NCBI RefSeq assembly: GCF_024713975.1
Contig: NC_091114.1
Location: 5,676,001 to 5,740,000, forward strand
Source of the DNA: Paralichthys olivaceus
Lineage: Eukaryota > Chordata > Actinopteri > Pleuronectiformes > Paralichthyidae
Length of the DNA stretch: 64,000 bases
Reading direction: 5' to 3'
The notes under the pieces: model-generated
Database searches by the model: none
What the model was told of the DNA's origin: nothing
The model's input: the letters and a program-made list of their open reading frames with translations, nothing else
Translations under genes and position numbers: made by a program
Shown: positions 36,762-49,511 of the stretch, one piece after another
Layout: every line of letters begins with the position of its first letter
Numbering within the stretch: the first letter of the stretch is position 1

Positions 36762-37136
36762 GTTTGAATTCCTGTGTTTTAAATGAGAAGAATCTTGACA
36801 CGTTCTCCAGTCTTCAGAGACAAGACTGTGATTGGCCAATCTGCAGTGACACTGTTCTGTGTGTCCTATTGTGGAAACGTGATGACATGTTCACTGCCAC
36901 CAATGTTTCAAGTTAGGGGCCTTCTCAGGAAATTCACACTGTGAGAGTCTCTTTATCTCACCAACATATTTTAAATCACGGAAAAAATGGATGAAAAGTC
37001 AAATAAAGGTAACTGAAGCACTTATTACAGTGACGAGTCATGATAATAAAGAAGAGGTTTATTATCTGTTCAAAGCATTTACCAATGTAGCAAATACTAG
37101 TTGACTTTGACCAACACGAGACAAAAGCAGCTTTCT
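36762..37136. other. spacer between NITR-3 and NITR-4
   Basis: It includes the NITR-3 5' flank with a self-complementary CCAAT-type box (attggccaat, about 36831-36840) and a blocks-type sequence agcacttattacagtgacga near 37018. That sequence recurs near 60797 and, diverged, near 52898. No gene is visible. Confidence 0.5.
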
Positions 37137-37527
37137 TTTATTCAAGGAAATACAGACGTCATCACCTCACGTAGCAGCTTCTCAGCAGACACACTCCCTA
37201 CGTGAACACACAGCAGATCAACAACGCAGCCGTCACTCGCTGCACACACACACAGATGGAGCCACAAACTTTCATTACATGAAGTTTAATCATTGTTTTC
37301 CAACTGTCATTGTCAAAGTGTCAAACCAACAAAGACCAACAGCAACTGTCCAAACATTGCCCCCCCCCACACGTTGTTGTTGTATTTCATCATTAATCAC
37401 AAAAAAAGCAACATTTATATTTGGAAAGAGGATAAAAAAGCACAATAGACCAGAAACATGCTCCACCACTAAAGAAAGACTGAGAAATCCCACATCTCAA
37501 ACAAAGACGGTTCTAAAACACACAATT

Positions 37528-39558
37528 CTACAGTTTAACACCTGAGTACACACATTCATCCCTGGTGTTGTCCCTCTGTCGTCTTGATCTGCTGGCCACT
37601 TTCACATTTAACGCAGCGTAATGGAGGCCATCTGCATCTTGGTTGCCCTAGAAACGACATATAAGTACATCAAGATGGCTCCTGATGAAAAACGTGTTTG
37701 TTGTGGAATGTAAATTTCACACTTAAAAAGATTATATTTACCTCTGCGTTTGTTGTGGAGGGAGATGATGGTTGTGTACAAGACTCTGGGTATGAAACAC
37801 ATATAAAAACTTTGAGTCACTCTTTTGTCCACACATGTACTGTTAGGTGCCTTTACCTCTTAACCTGATTTGAACCTTGGTTTTTAATTTAATGTGAAAC
37901 ATGAAACTATAATTCATGTTTTATGATTCATGCATTTATTTATGAAATGTTTTAAGGTGTCCTTATCTAGAAAGGTGCCGTGAAATAAAATGTAATATTA
38001 TCATTTTGCTCAAAAGCTAAACTGAACTCTATCTAGAGATGAGTGGTTACCTGAACATCTCCAGCATGTTCTCTTGTTTATCTTGTACAGTAACACAGCC
38101 AGCAAAACACTGATGGTGAATGTCAAAGCTCCACTCAGGAAAAACACCGTCCAGTTCACCTCATCTGCAACAGGAGAAATTCTAGTAATTCTGACTCTTC
38201 TTTTTAAAATTTCATTTAACTTTGCAAGAGACAACACAAGACATTTCTATATTAGAAGAAAAAATATTATTTATAATTATAATAACAAAACTAACAATCA
38301 TGTAATAATAATGATCATATAATGATATGAACCATCTGACCACTATAACAACAATAATGTCCCCATCACAATAATAATAATAGTAATAATAATATGATCA
38401 TTGAGGGAAAAAAAGAAAAGAAAAAAAGCTGCACTCATACTTAATAATTCACGTCTTGTCACCACTAGTGTTATTTATAATAACAGTATATTATAACCAT
38501 TACTATGATCATCGTTATCATCACCAATAATAATCATGAATAAAAAATTCTACTTAGTTGTGGTGCACACCACCACCGTCCACTGGTGGTGAAGCATTGT
38601 TGGGTCACCGTCAGGAGGGACATTCAGACAGGACAGGATTTTACCAATTGTTTGGTCCCAACTGTCACAATACATCAAGTGAGACAGTCTCTGGTAGTGA
38701 CTCACCATCAACGTCCAGCTTGGTCCCGTTTCCAAACAGTATGTGTCCACATGCAGCGACAGCACAGTAGTAGGTCCCAGCATGAGAACGGTTCAGTCTC
38801 ATTGACAAGTTGTAGACACAGGTGTCTGTCTGTGTGTCAGGTTTCCTCTCACACTGATCCTTCCTGTCTCCGTGGGTGTAAATGAGTCCTGACTGAGGTT
38901 CTTCAGAGATCTTGAACCAGTAAACACTGTGTTCTCCACCACAGGTCCCAGTGTGAACTGTACAGCTGAGAGTCACAGAGCCTCCTGGCTGGATGTTCTC
39001 AGACTGATGCACCAGAGCCTGGATGTTAAACCCTGAACCTTTCACACTGACAGTGACGCCCTCCGTGAACTCAAACTCAAATGAATTACTCTTTGAACAG
39101 TAGTAAGTAGCTGAGTCTGAAAGTTGCACATCTGAGATATTTAGGTGACTCACAACATCAGTAGATTCCAGAGTGAAGCGTGGATTGTTCTTGAATTCAT
39201 TCAATAATGAAAAATCTTTTGAGAATTTGTAAGCGATTGAGATAAATCGAGGCTTCTGTCCTGGTGTTTGCTTGAACCAATATATCTTATTGTCCTCCCT
39301 CTCATAGAAACACTTGAAAGTCAAGTTGTCTCCAACATCAACTGATTTAAATCCACTGTGTTGATGAGACAAGATAAAATGATGCATCTGAACTGAAGAG
39401 AAAAAGGAGAAAAGCCAAACAACAGTTAATTTTATGTGACAGAAATGAAATCGTAATCAGCATCAGGACCGACTGAATATTTATAAAACACACAACTCAC
39501 CCATTTTCCCGAAGAGGAAACATGTCAGGTAGAGAATGAACTGCGGAGATGTCATCAT
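37528..39558 (-). CDS. NITR-4: novel immune-type receptor, class a, with ITIM
   Basis: Exons on the minus strand are 39501-39558, 38706-39392, 38051-38164, 37742-37785 and 37528-37647, in frame, giving 340 aa. The layout is that of NITR-2. The V domain has LTFKCFYERED, IYWFKQTPGQKP and ATYYCSKSNSF. The I domain ends CAVAACGHILFGNGTKLDV. The tail carries LHYAAL (ITIM) and CVYSGV. The V domain is one residue longer than in NITR-2 (YEREDNK against YEGDSK). The likely polyadenylation signal is at 37137-37142, with a 9-base G tract (mRNA sense) at 37360-37368. No lesion was found. Confidence 0.92.
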
Positions 39559-39663
39559 GTTGAAATCGTCGTGTTGAATGACAAACAGCCCGACACTTTC
39601 TCCTCTCTTCAGAGTAAAGACTTGTGTTGATTGGCCAGCAGGGCAACACTGATCACATGATCA
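39559..39663 (-). promoter_or_regulatory. proximal 5' flank of NITR-4
   Basis: Same arrangement as before NITR-2: atcgtcgtgt close to the start, tcagagtaaag, an inverted CCAAT box, and tgatcacatgatca at 39650-39663. Function is inferred. Confidence 0.45.
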
Positions 39664-40536
39664 CTGCTACCTATGATGTGAATCTTTGTTCTTTAAATAG
39701 AATCACATGGTGAGAGACATCTGAAGCACTTAGAGTACATTATACTACTACTACTACAGGTCTCTACCTCTTCCCTGTTATGCAAGAGATTATGTGTCTT
39801 ACAATGTTGAAGAAAGTGATGGAAAAATCTTGGATCAGCCCCTTTTGTCCAGATCTGAACCCAAATGTAACGGGTTATTTCTTGGCCCATGCTCTATCCC
39901 TCTCCCAACCAGCCAACCAGACAAGACAGGGGTGAAAACATAACCTCCTTAGTGGAGGAAACAGTTTTAAGAGTCACATTGTAGAGTAACTGCTCTTGAA
40001 ACTTTCAGACGTGACATGTACATGACACACATTCATAGTTTATTACGACGTGTGACTTGAAAACAAAAAGATATCAGCAAAGATGAGGGCAGTGGTTTGT
40101 GTACTACATCAGAAAATGTGATCATATTTTGTGAGATCTCTTTTTATTTGCTGTGGGCTGTGGGGAACTTGTTCTATTGCTTCATCTGCCCCTTTCAAGT
40201 CCCACAGACTGGATCATGGCTACCATGTGGTTGATAGAGTAATAAATATGATTCCATGAGTAATGATTTCACATTTTATTTGTGGATATGTGTGAGTTTA
40301 ACACTTTGAATCCCTATTTTATGACACTGCTTGATGAGAGCAACTTCTGGTCATTTCATTACTGTTTACTTGAAATATTCTGCTGGGGTGAAGTGAAGAC
40401 ACTGCAGAGACTTCCTGTTTGAAAGTGCTCAGACAAAGAGAGCAGAGGGTCTTTAGACTGTCGACCACACAGAGGCTAAATAAAGATCCTCACATGTGAG
40501 GTGTACGAAATGTTTAAACAACATGTGGTTAAGTTC

Positions 40537-40857
40537 TCCCCTACTTCCCCCTCCCCACTATCACTCTCTCTTCTCTCCCCTCTTTTCCACCCATCTCTCC
40601 TCTCCTCCCCCCTTTTTCTTTGCTCACCCCAACCGGTCGAGGCAGACGACCGTCCACATTGAGCCTGGTTCTGCTCGAGGTTTCTCCCTGTTAATGAGGG
40701 AGTTTTTCCTCTCCACAGTCGCCAAAGTGCTGCTCATTGTGGGAACTGTTGGGTTTCTCTATATTTAATACGATTTTAAGGTCTTGACCTTCTATGTAAA
40801 GTGCCTTGAGATAATGTATATTAGGATTTGGCGCTATACAAATAAAACTGAATTGAA
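40537..40857 (+). mobile_element. 321 bp interspersed element (copy 2)
   Basis: Same element as at 34008, at the homologous site. Flanks are ttaagttc (40529-40536) and ttaagatc (40858-40865), the second with one changed base. It is best explained as one insertion later duplicated with the surrounding block. Confidence 0.8.
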
Positions 40858-41008
40858 TTAAGATCAAGAAGTATATTCTGTATTTAGTGGGAGTGGAAAA
40901 TATGGCAACTGACAACATCAAATTAGTTTGGTTGATTTAGTATCTTTAATTTGTTTTGCATTAAAAAGCTTTACATTCAGAATGTATGGAAGTGAAACAT
41001 GTTCAGCT

Positions 41009-41126
41009 CTACTACTTTACACTGGAGTACACACATTCACTCCCGTCACCGTCTGTTTGTCTTCTTGCTCTGCTGAACCTGTGCTCCATTAAAGCAGAGT
41101 AATGTAGGTTGTCTGCATCTTCATCA
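41009..41126 (-). pseudogene. relic last exon of a class d NITR (copy 2)
   Basis: Encodes NLHYSALMEH and ECVYSSVK, then two consecutive stop codons, where the other relics have a glutamine before the stop. It is an orphan exon without splice acceptor. Confidence 0.75.
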
Positions 41127-41946
41127 TCAGCATTATCATCTTCATGGTTCAAGTTTTCAGTGCCAATTATTTTTTTCATAATCTGTCTTTTCTAATCCTG
41201 AAACTTCAGAGGATTTTGTTATTCACAATGTCGAGCTACGTCACTTACTGCCCTTTAGTCTCCAACAACCTTTCTACCAACGATGAGCTTTCCACTTATT
41301 CTGTGAAGCTGTCACGATCATTTCCTTTAGTTTTCTTCTCCTGCTGCTGCTCACGCTACATTAAAGGCTCAGTTCACTCAAATAACTTGTCTTTCCCCTG
41401 AGCCTTGTGCAGTTTTTGCTTTAAACTATATTGAGGTTTTGAGATCTGCATCTCTGAGATCAGTGCTGCCGCCAACGTCCTCACTTCATAGAGGTGAACA
41501 TAGTCTTAAATCACTTTGTCTCATTAGCAGATAACATGTTTGGTTGGTACACACAATGATAATAAGTCATGCAAACCTAACTAAAGCACTACTAGGGCAA
41601 ACAAGGAAATGATCAAAAGATGCTTGCATGTGGTCACCATGTTTCCGACAGATAGGTGTGATCTGTGAACGGTGAAACTCGGCTTCACAAGAAAGCTCAT
41701 GCTGCGGCAGGATGCACGTCGTCCACTGTTACCTTCATTACTTTGCATGAACAGACACAGTAGAAAAGAGTCATGCACACAATGGAAAACTAGTTTTATT
41801 GAGATGATAGCAAACTGAAGCTTTACATGTTTCACACGGAGGTAAACATCTTATACACAGAACTGTTCTGATGTCAGTAAAGACATAGTTACACCTACAC
41901 TAATGTGGTGATTAGACACAGAGACAAATACAGAAGGTGTCCAGCT

Positions 41947-43120
41947 CTACTGCTTCACACTCAAGTACACACACTCACTCCAGGTATCATCCCTCTGTCC
42001 TCTGGATCTGTTCATCTTTATCTCCCTGTGAGCAATGTAGCAGGGGTCGTCTTCACTCTGCTCATCCTGGGCATGAGAAACACTCAGTCAAGTTGTTGAC
42101 CATGACAGACAATGTGCACAAGTGTTTGAAGAGTAACACAACAGCTCATCTTTACCTTTGCTTTTATTTTGGAGGATGGAGCACGAGGATCTGAAAAGAC
42201 AGAAAGACTTTTTAATAATGTCATATAATGATCACTGGGATCATGAAGAACAGATAGTAGCATTTACCTGGAACCCTCATCATGTATATTGAGAAAGCCA
42301 GTAAAACACTCAGCACAGTCGTGAATGCCGAAGTTGCACTGAAGAAAACCACCAGCCTGTCCAGCTCATCTGCAAAGAGACAGAGGACAGGAGACGTCAC
42401 ACACTTTTAACCTAAAGTAATGATCACTATTCATCACATGAGACTCACCATCAACGTCCAGCTTGGTCCCGTTTCCAAACAGTATGTGTCCACATGCAGC
42501 GACAGCACAGTAGTAGGTCCCAGCATGAGAACGGTTCAGTCTCATTGACAAGTTGTAGACACAGGTGTGTGTCTGTGTGTCAGGTTTCCTCTCACACTGA
42601 TCCTTCCTGTCTCCGTGGGTGTAAATGAGTCCTGACTGAGGTTCTTCAAAGTTCTTGAACCAGTAAACACTGTGTTCTCCACCACAGGTCCCAGTGTGAA
42701 CTGTACAGCTGAGAGTCACAGAGCCTCCTGGCTGGATGTTCTCAGACTGATGCACCAGAGCCTGGATGTTCAACCCTGAACCTTTCACTCTGACAGTGAT
42801 TCCCTCCATAAACTCAAACTCAAATGAACGACTCTTTGAACAGTAGTAAGTAGCTGAGTCTGAAAGTTGCATATCTGAGATATTTAGGTGACTCACAACA
42901 TCAGTAGATTCCAGAGTGAAGCGTGGATTGTTCTTGAATTCATTAAATAATGAAAAATCTTTAGAGAATTTGTAAGTCACTGAGATAATTCAAGGCTTCT
43001 GTCCCGGTGTTTGCTTGTACCAATAAATCCTAATGTCCTCCCTCTTGTTGAAACACTGGAAAGTCAAGTTGTCTCCAACATCAACTGATCTAAATCCTCC
43101 GTCTTGTTGAGACGAGATGA
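41947..43120 (-). pseudogene. NITR-5: class b NITR-like pseudogene, 5' truncated
   Basis: Exons on the minus strand: V plus I exon 42449 to about 43120, membrane 42268-42369, 35 bp exon 42156-42190 and last exon 41947-42066. The I domain is intact with FGNGTKLDV. The V domain has the same in-frame stop after GQKP as NITR-1 (42990-42992) and the same 5' truncation with loss of the leader, so both derive from one dead ancestor. The V-domain end reads SKSRSFEFEFMEGITV, unlike NITR-1. The tail has PCYIAH- and CVYLSV-type tyrosines but no canonical ITIM. A polyadenylation signal is at 41795-41800. Confidence 0.85.
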
Positions 43121-43967
43121 ATAGTGAATAGTGTGTCGTAGCCTTTGGCTCAGTAGGTGTTATCATAGTCCAGTTTACATGCTCATGTCTTACCCATGCT
43201 AATTAGATCCATGTTGTCCAAAACATCTGAAATCTCATGGTTTATATAGAAAACCTTTTACTGCTGGTGCAGCAGTACAGCAGAGAGAGACTTCAGTGTG
43301 ACTGTGTGTTTAATTAATAACGTCAGTCATAGGTCACAGCAAAAAAGACAGTGAAAATACTTTTACCACAGTTTCCATGTCTGTTGAATATGTCACACAT
43401 ATAAATATTTGCAACACTTCCTGTTTCAAAGTAAAAGCACTCTATCTCTCTGTCGACTGAATCCATTCATTTGTTTTAACAAGGTTTATATTGTTATTAT
43501 TGTAGGACAGGAAGATGCACAGCTTCATATCATAGTGTTCTGGCATTTAGTTGAGAACGAACCTTCTTTTATTCAAGGAAATACAGACGTCATCACCTCA
43601 CGTAGCAGCTTCTCAGCAGACACACTCCCTACGTGAACACACAGCAGATCAATGACGAAGCCGTCACTCGCTGCACACACACACACACGGAGCCACAAAC
43701 TTTCATTACATGAAGTTTAATCATTGTTTTCCAACTGTCATCGTCAAAGTGTCAAACCAACAAAGACCAACAGCAACTGTCCAAACATTGCCCCCCCCCC
43801 CCCCCCCCACACATTGTTGTTGTATTTGATCATTAATCACAAAAAAAGCAACATTTATAATTGGAAAAAGGATAAAAAAGCATAATAGAGCAGAATCATG
43901 TTCCACCACTAAAGAAAGACTGAGAAATCCCACATCTCAAACAAAGACGGTTCTAAAACACACAATT

Positions 43968-45999
43968 CTACAGTTTAACACCTGAGTACACACATTCATC
44001 CCTGGTGTTGTCCCTCTGTCGTCTTGATCTGCTGGCCACTTTCACATTTAACGCAGCGTAATGGAGGCCATCTGCATCTTGGTTGCCCTAGAAACGACAT
44101 ATAAGTACATCAAGATGGCTCCTGATGAAAAACGTATTTGTTGCGGAATGTAAATGTCACACTTAAAAAGATTATATTTACCTCTGCATTTGTTGTGGAG
44201 GGAGATGATGGTTGTGTACAAGACTCTGGGTATGAAACACATATAAAAACTTTGAGTCACTCTTTTGTCCACACATGTACTGTTAGGTGCCTTTACCTCT
44301 TAACCTGATTTGAACCTTGGTTTTTAATTTAATGTGAAACATGAAACTTTAATTCATGTTTTATGATTCATGCATTTATTTATGAAATGTTTTAAGGTGT
44401 CCTTATCTAGAAAGGTGCCGTGAAATAAAATGTATTATTATCATTTTGCTCAAAAGCTAAACTGAACTCTATCTAGAGATGAGTGGTTACCTGAACATCT
44501 CCAGCATGTTCTCTTGTTTATCTTGTACAGTAACACAGCCAGCAAAACACTGATGGTGAATGTCAAAGCTCCACTCAGGAAAAACACCGTCCAGTTCACC
44601 TCATCTGCAACAGGAGAAATTCTAGTAATTCTGTCTCCTCTTTTTAAAATTTCATTTAACTTTGCAAGAGACAACACAAGACATTTCTATATTAGAAGAA
44701 AAAATATTATTTATAATTATAATAACAAAACTAACAATCATGTAATAATAATGATCATATTATGATATGAACCATCTGACCACTATAACAACAATAATGT
44801 CCCCATCACAATAATAATAATAGTAATAATAATATGATCATTGAGGGAAAAAAAGAAAAGGAAAAAAAGCTGCACTCATACTTAATAATTCACGTCTTGT
44901 CACCACTAGTGTTATTTATAATAACAGTATATTATAACCATTACTATGATCATCGTTATCATCACCAATAATAATCATAAATAAAACATTCTACTTAGTT
45001 GTGGTGCACACCACCACCGTCCACTGGTGGTGAAGCATTGTTGGGTCACCGTCAGGAGGGACATTCAGACAGGACAGGATTTTACCAATTGTTTGGTCCC
45101 AACTGTCACAATACATCAAGTGAGACAGTCTCTGGTAGTGACTCACCATCAACGTCCAGCTTGGTCCCGTTTCCAAACAGTATGTGTCCACATGCAGCCA
45201 CAGCACAGTAGTAGGTCCCAGCATGAGAACGGTTCAGTCTCATTGACAAGTTGTAGACACAGGTGTGTGTCTGTGTGTCAGGTTTCCTCTCACACTGATC
45301 CATCCTGTCTCCGTGGGTGTAAATGAGTCCTGACTGAGGTTCTTCAGAGTTCTTGAACCAGTAAACACTGTGTTCTCCACCACAGGTCCCAGTGTGAACT
45401 GTACAGCTGAGAGTCACAGAGCCTCCTGGCTGGATGTTCTCAGACTGATGCTCCAGAGCCTGGATGTTCAACCCTGAACCTTTCACAATGACAGTGACGC
45501 CCTCCGTAAACTCAAACACATATGAACGACTCTTGAAACAGTAGTAAGTAGCTGAGTCTGAAAGTTGCACATCTGAGATATTTAGGTGACTCACAACATC
45601 AGTAGATTCCAGAGTGAAGCGTGGATTGCTCTTGAATTCATTCAATAATGAAAAAATTTTCGATAACTTGTAAGTCACTGAGATAATTCGAGGCTTCTGT
45701 CCTGGTGTTTGCTTGAACCAATAAATCATCTTGTCCTCCCTCTCATAGAAACATTTGAAAGTCAAGTTGTCTCCAACATCAACTGATTTAAATCCTCTGT
45801 GTTGATGAGACAAGATAAAATGATGCATCTGAACTGAAGAGAAAAAGGAGAAAAGCAAAACAACAGTTAATTTTATGTGACAGAAATGAAATCGTAATCA
45901 GCATCAGGACCGACTGAATATTTATAAAACACACAACTCACCCATTTTCCCAAAGAGGAAACATGTCAGGTAGAGAATGAACTGCGGAGATGTCATCAT
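43968..45999 (-). CDS. NITR-6: novel immune-type receptor, class a, with ITIM
   Basis: Exons on the minus strand are 45942-45999, 45147-45833, 44491-44604, 44182-44225 and 43968-44087, in frame, giving 340 aa. V domain: LTFKCFYERED, MIYWFKQTPGQKP, ATYYCFKSRSYVFEF. The I domain differs from its neighbours at only a few positions (ALEHQSENIQ for ALVHQSENIQ, and GDRMDQ for GDRKDQ). The tail holds the ITIM LHYAAL and CVYSGV. The 3' UTR G tract is the longest of the set at 18 bases. The likely polyadenylation signal is at 43568-43573. No lesion was found. Confidence 0.92.
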
Positions 46000-46104
46000 G
46001 TTGAAATCGTCGTGTTGAATGACAAACAGCCCGACACTTTCTCCTCTCTTCAGAGTAAAGACTTGTGTTGATTGGCCAGCAGGGCAACACTGGTCACATG
46101 ATCA
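46000..46104 (-). promoter_or_regulatory. proximal 5' flank of NITR-6
   Basis: Same blocks as before NITR-2, except that the palindrome has one changed base (tggtcacatgatca, 46091-46104), which breaks its symmetry. Function is inferred. Confidence 0.45.
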
Positions 46105-46947
46105 CTGCTACCTATGATGTGAATCTTTGTTCTTTAAATAGAATCACATGGTGAGAGACATCTGAAGCACTTAGAGTACATTATACTACTACTACTACAG
46201 GTCTCTACCTCTTCCCTGTTATGCAAGAGATTATGTGTCTTACAATGTTGAAGAAAGTGATGGAAAAATCTTGGATCAGCCCCTTTTGTCCAGATCTGAA
46301 CCCAAATGTAACGGGTTATTTCTTGGCCCATGCTCTATCCCTCTCCCAACCAGCCAACCAGACAAGACAGGGGTGAAAACATAACTTCTTAGTGGAGGAA
46401 ACAGTTTTAAGAGTCACATTGTAGAGTAACTGCTCTTGAAACTTTCAGACGTGACATGTACATGACACACATTCATAGTTTATTACGACGTGTGACTTGA
46501 AAACAAAAAGATATCAGCAAAGATGAGGGCAGTGGTTTGTGTACTACATCAGAAAATGTGATCATGTTTTGTGAGATCTCTTTTTATTTGCTGTGGGCTG
46601 TGGGGAACTTGTTCTATTGCTTCATCTGCCCCTTTCAAGTCCCACAGACTGGATCATGGCTACCATGTGGTTGATAGAGTAATAAATATGATTTCATGAG
46701 TAATGATTTCACATTTTATTTGTGGATATGTGTGAGTTTAACACTTTGAATCCCTATTTCATGACACTGCTTGATGAGAGCAACTTCTGGAAATATCATT
46801 ACTGTTTACTTGAAATATTCTGCTGGGGTGAAGTGAAGACACTGCAGAGACTTCCTGTTTGAAAGTGCTCAGACAAAGAGAGCAGAGGGTCTTTAGACTG
46901 TCGACCACACAGAGGCTAAATAAAGATCCTCACATGTGAGGTGTACG

Positions 46948-46980
46948 AAATTAATAAATAACGTGGTTAAGTTCAAGACG
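46948..46980. other. empty site for the 321 bp element upstream of NITR-6
   Basis: The sequence runs acgaaattaataaataacgt and then ggttaagttcaagacg, with a single copy of the ttaagttc target and no element. This is the pre-insertion state of the sites at 34008, 40537 and 57459. A second empty site lies at about 50352-50386. Confidence 0.75.
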
Positions 46981-47116
46981 TATATTCTGTATTTAGTGGG
47001 AGTGGAAAATATGGCAACTGACAACATTAAATTAGTTTGGCTGATTTAATATCTTTATTTGTTTTGCATTAAAAAGCTTTACATTCAGAATGTATGGAAG
47101 TGAAACATGTTCAGCT

Positions 47117-47234
47117 CTACTGCTTTACACTGGAGTACACACATTCACTCCCGTCACCGTCTGTTTGTCTTCTTGCTCTGCTGAACCTGTGCTCCATTAA
47201 AGCAGAGTAATGTAGGTTGTCTGCATCTTCATCA
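47117..47234 (-). pseudogene. relic last exon of a class d NITR (copy 3)
   Basis: Same orphan exon as at 34480, with LHYSAL and ECVYSSVKQ before the stop. No other class d exon lies beside it. Confidence 0.75.
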
Positions 47235-48054
47235 TCAGCATTATCATCTTCATGGTTCAAGTTTTCAGTACCAATTATATTTTTCATAATCTGTCTTTTC
47301 TAATCCTGAAACTTCAGAGGATTTTGTTATTCACAATGTCGAGCTACGTCACTTACTGCCCTTTAGTCTCCAACAACCTTTCTACCAAAGATGAGCTTTC
47401 CACTTATTCTGTGAAGCTGTCACGATCATTTCCTTTAGTTTCCTTCTCCTGCTGCTGCTCACGATACATTAAAGGCTCAGTTCACTCAAATTACTTGTCT
47501 TTCCCCTGAGCCTTGTGCAGTTTTTGCTTTAAACTATATTGAGGTTTTGAGATCTGCATCTCTGAGATCAGTGCTGCCGCCAACGTCCTCACTTCATAGA
47601 GGTGAACATAGTCTTAAATCACTTTGTCTCATTAGCAGATAACATGTTTGGTTGGTACACACAATGATAATAAGTCATGCAAACCTAACTAAAGCACTAC
47701 TAGGGCAAACAAGGAAATGATCAAAAGATGCTTGCATGTGGTCACCATGTTTCTGACAGATAGGTGTGGTCTGTGAATGCTGAAACTCGGCTTCACAAGA
47801 AAGCTCATGCTGCGGCAGGATGCACGTTGTCCACTGTTACCTCCACTACTTTGCATGAACAGACACAGTAGAAAAGAGTCATGCACACAATGGAAAACTA
47901 GTTTTATTGAGATGATAGCAAACTGAAGCTTTACATGTTTCACACGGAGGTAAACATCTTATACACAGAACTGTTCTGATGTCAGTAAAGACATAGTTAC
48001 ACCTACACTAATGTGGTGATTAGACACAGAGACAAATACAGAAGGTGTCCAGCT

Positions 48055-49406
48055 CTACTGCCTCACACTCAAGTACACACACTCACTCCAGGTATCATCC
48101 CTCTGTCCTCTGGATCTGTTCATCTTTATCTGCCTGTGAGCAATGTAGCAGGGGTCGTCTTCACTCTGCTCATCCTGGGCATGAGAAACACTCAGTCAAG
48201 TTGTTGACCATGACAGACAATGTGCACAAGTGTTTGAAGAGTAACACAACAGCTCATCTTTACCTTTGCATTTATTTTGGAGGATGGAGCACGAGGATCT
48301 GAAAAGAGAGAAAGACTTTTTAATAATGTCATATAATGATCACTGGGATCATGAAGAACAGATAGTAGCATTTACCTGGAACCCTCATCATGCATATTGA
48401 GAAAGACAGTAAAACACTCAGCACGGTCGTGAATGCCGAAGTTGCACTCAAGAAAACCACCAGCCTGTCCAGCTCATCTGCAAAGAGACAGAGGACAGGA
48501 GACGTCACACACTTTTAACCTAAAGTAATGATCACTATTCATCACATGAGACTCACCATCAACATCCAGCTTGGTCCCGTTTCCAAACAATATGTGTCCA
48601 CATGCAGCAACAGCACAGTAGTAGGTCCCAGCATGAGAACGGTTCAGTCTCATTGACAAGTTGTAGACACAGGTGTGTGTCTGTGTGTCAGGTTTCCTCT
48701 CACACTGATCCTTCCTGTCTCCGTGGGTGTAAATGAGTCCTGACTGAGGTTCTTCAGAGTTCTTGAACCAGTAAACACTGTGTTCTCCATCACAGGTCCC
48801 AGTGTGAACTGTACAGCTGAGAGTCACAGAGCCTCCTGGCTGGATGTTCTCAGACTGATGCACCAGAGCCTGGATGTTCAACCCTGAACCTTTCACACTG
48901 ACAGTGACGCCCTCCGTGAACTCAAACACATATGAACGACTCTTGAAACAGTAGTAAGTAGCTGAGTCTGAAAGTTGCACTTCTGAGATTTTTAGTTGAC
49001 TATCAACATCAGTAGATTCCAGAGTGAAGCGTGAATTGTTCTTGAATTCATTAAATAACAAAAATTCTTTCCTGACTTTGTAAGTCACTGAGATAGTTCG
49101 AGGCTTCTGTCCTGGTGTTTGCTTGAACCAATAAATCTTATAGTCCTCCTCATAGAAACACTGGAAAGTCAAGTTGTCTCCAACATCAACTGATCTAAAT
49201 CCTCTGTGTTGATGAGACAAGATAAAATGATGCATCTGAACTGAAGAGAAAAAGGAGAAAAGCAAAACAACAGTTAATTTTATGTGACAGAAATGAAATC
49301 GTAATCAGCATCAGGACCGACTGAATATTTATAAAACGCACAACTCACCCATTTTCCCGAAGAGGAAACATGTCAGGTAGAGAATGAACTGCGGAGATGT
49401 CATCAT
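48055..49406 (-). CDS. NITR-7: novel immune-type receptor, class b, no canonical ITIM
   Basis: Exons on the minus strand are 49349-49406 (leader as in class a), 48557-49240 (V plus I), 48376-48477 (membrane), 48264-48298 (35 bp) and 48055-48174, in frame, giving 332 aa. This is the only class b copy with an open V domain (LTFQCFYEED, IYWFKQTPGQKP, ATYYCFKSRSY) and a leader. The I domain has GTCDGEHSVYWFK and FGNGTKLDV. The membrane exon differs from class a: DELDRLVVFLSATSAF, then a hydrophobic run without charge. The tail has PCYIAHRQ and CVYLSV, so both tyrosines lack the hydrophobic -2 residue of an ITIM and the first also lacks the +3 one. Signalling output is therefore unclear. A polyadenylation signal is at 47903-47908. 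Confidence 0.88.
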
Positions 49407-49511
49407 GTTGAAATCGTCGTGTTGAATGACAAACAGCCCGACACTTTCTCCTCTCTTCAGAGTAAAGACTTGTGTTGATTGGCCAGCAGGGCAACACTGA
49501 TCACATGATCA
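49407..49511 (-). promoter_or_regulatory. proximal 5' flank of NITR-7
   Basis: Matches the class a flank, with tgatcacatgatca at 49498-49511 and an inverted CCAAT box. A class b body therefore sits behind a class a type upstream region. Function is inferred. Confidence 0.45.

Larger units (their letters stand above)
30583..37136. repeat. array 2 compound block: class a gene + class d relic + class c gene
   Basis: Holds NITR-2, the 321 bp element, relic 1 and NITR-3. It is matched in order and orientation by 54056-60915 (NITR-9, element, relic 4, NITR-10), so this pair descends from one larger duplication. Confidence 0.8.
37137..43567. repeat. array 2 compound block: class a gene + class d relic + class b gene
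   Basis: Holds NITR-4, the 321 bp element, relic 2 and NITR-5. A related block without the 321 bp element is 43568-50523 (NITR-6, relic 3, NITR-7). Confidence 0.8.
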
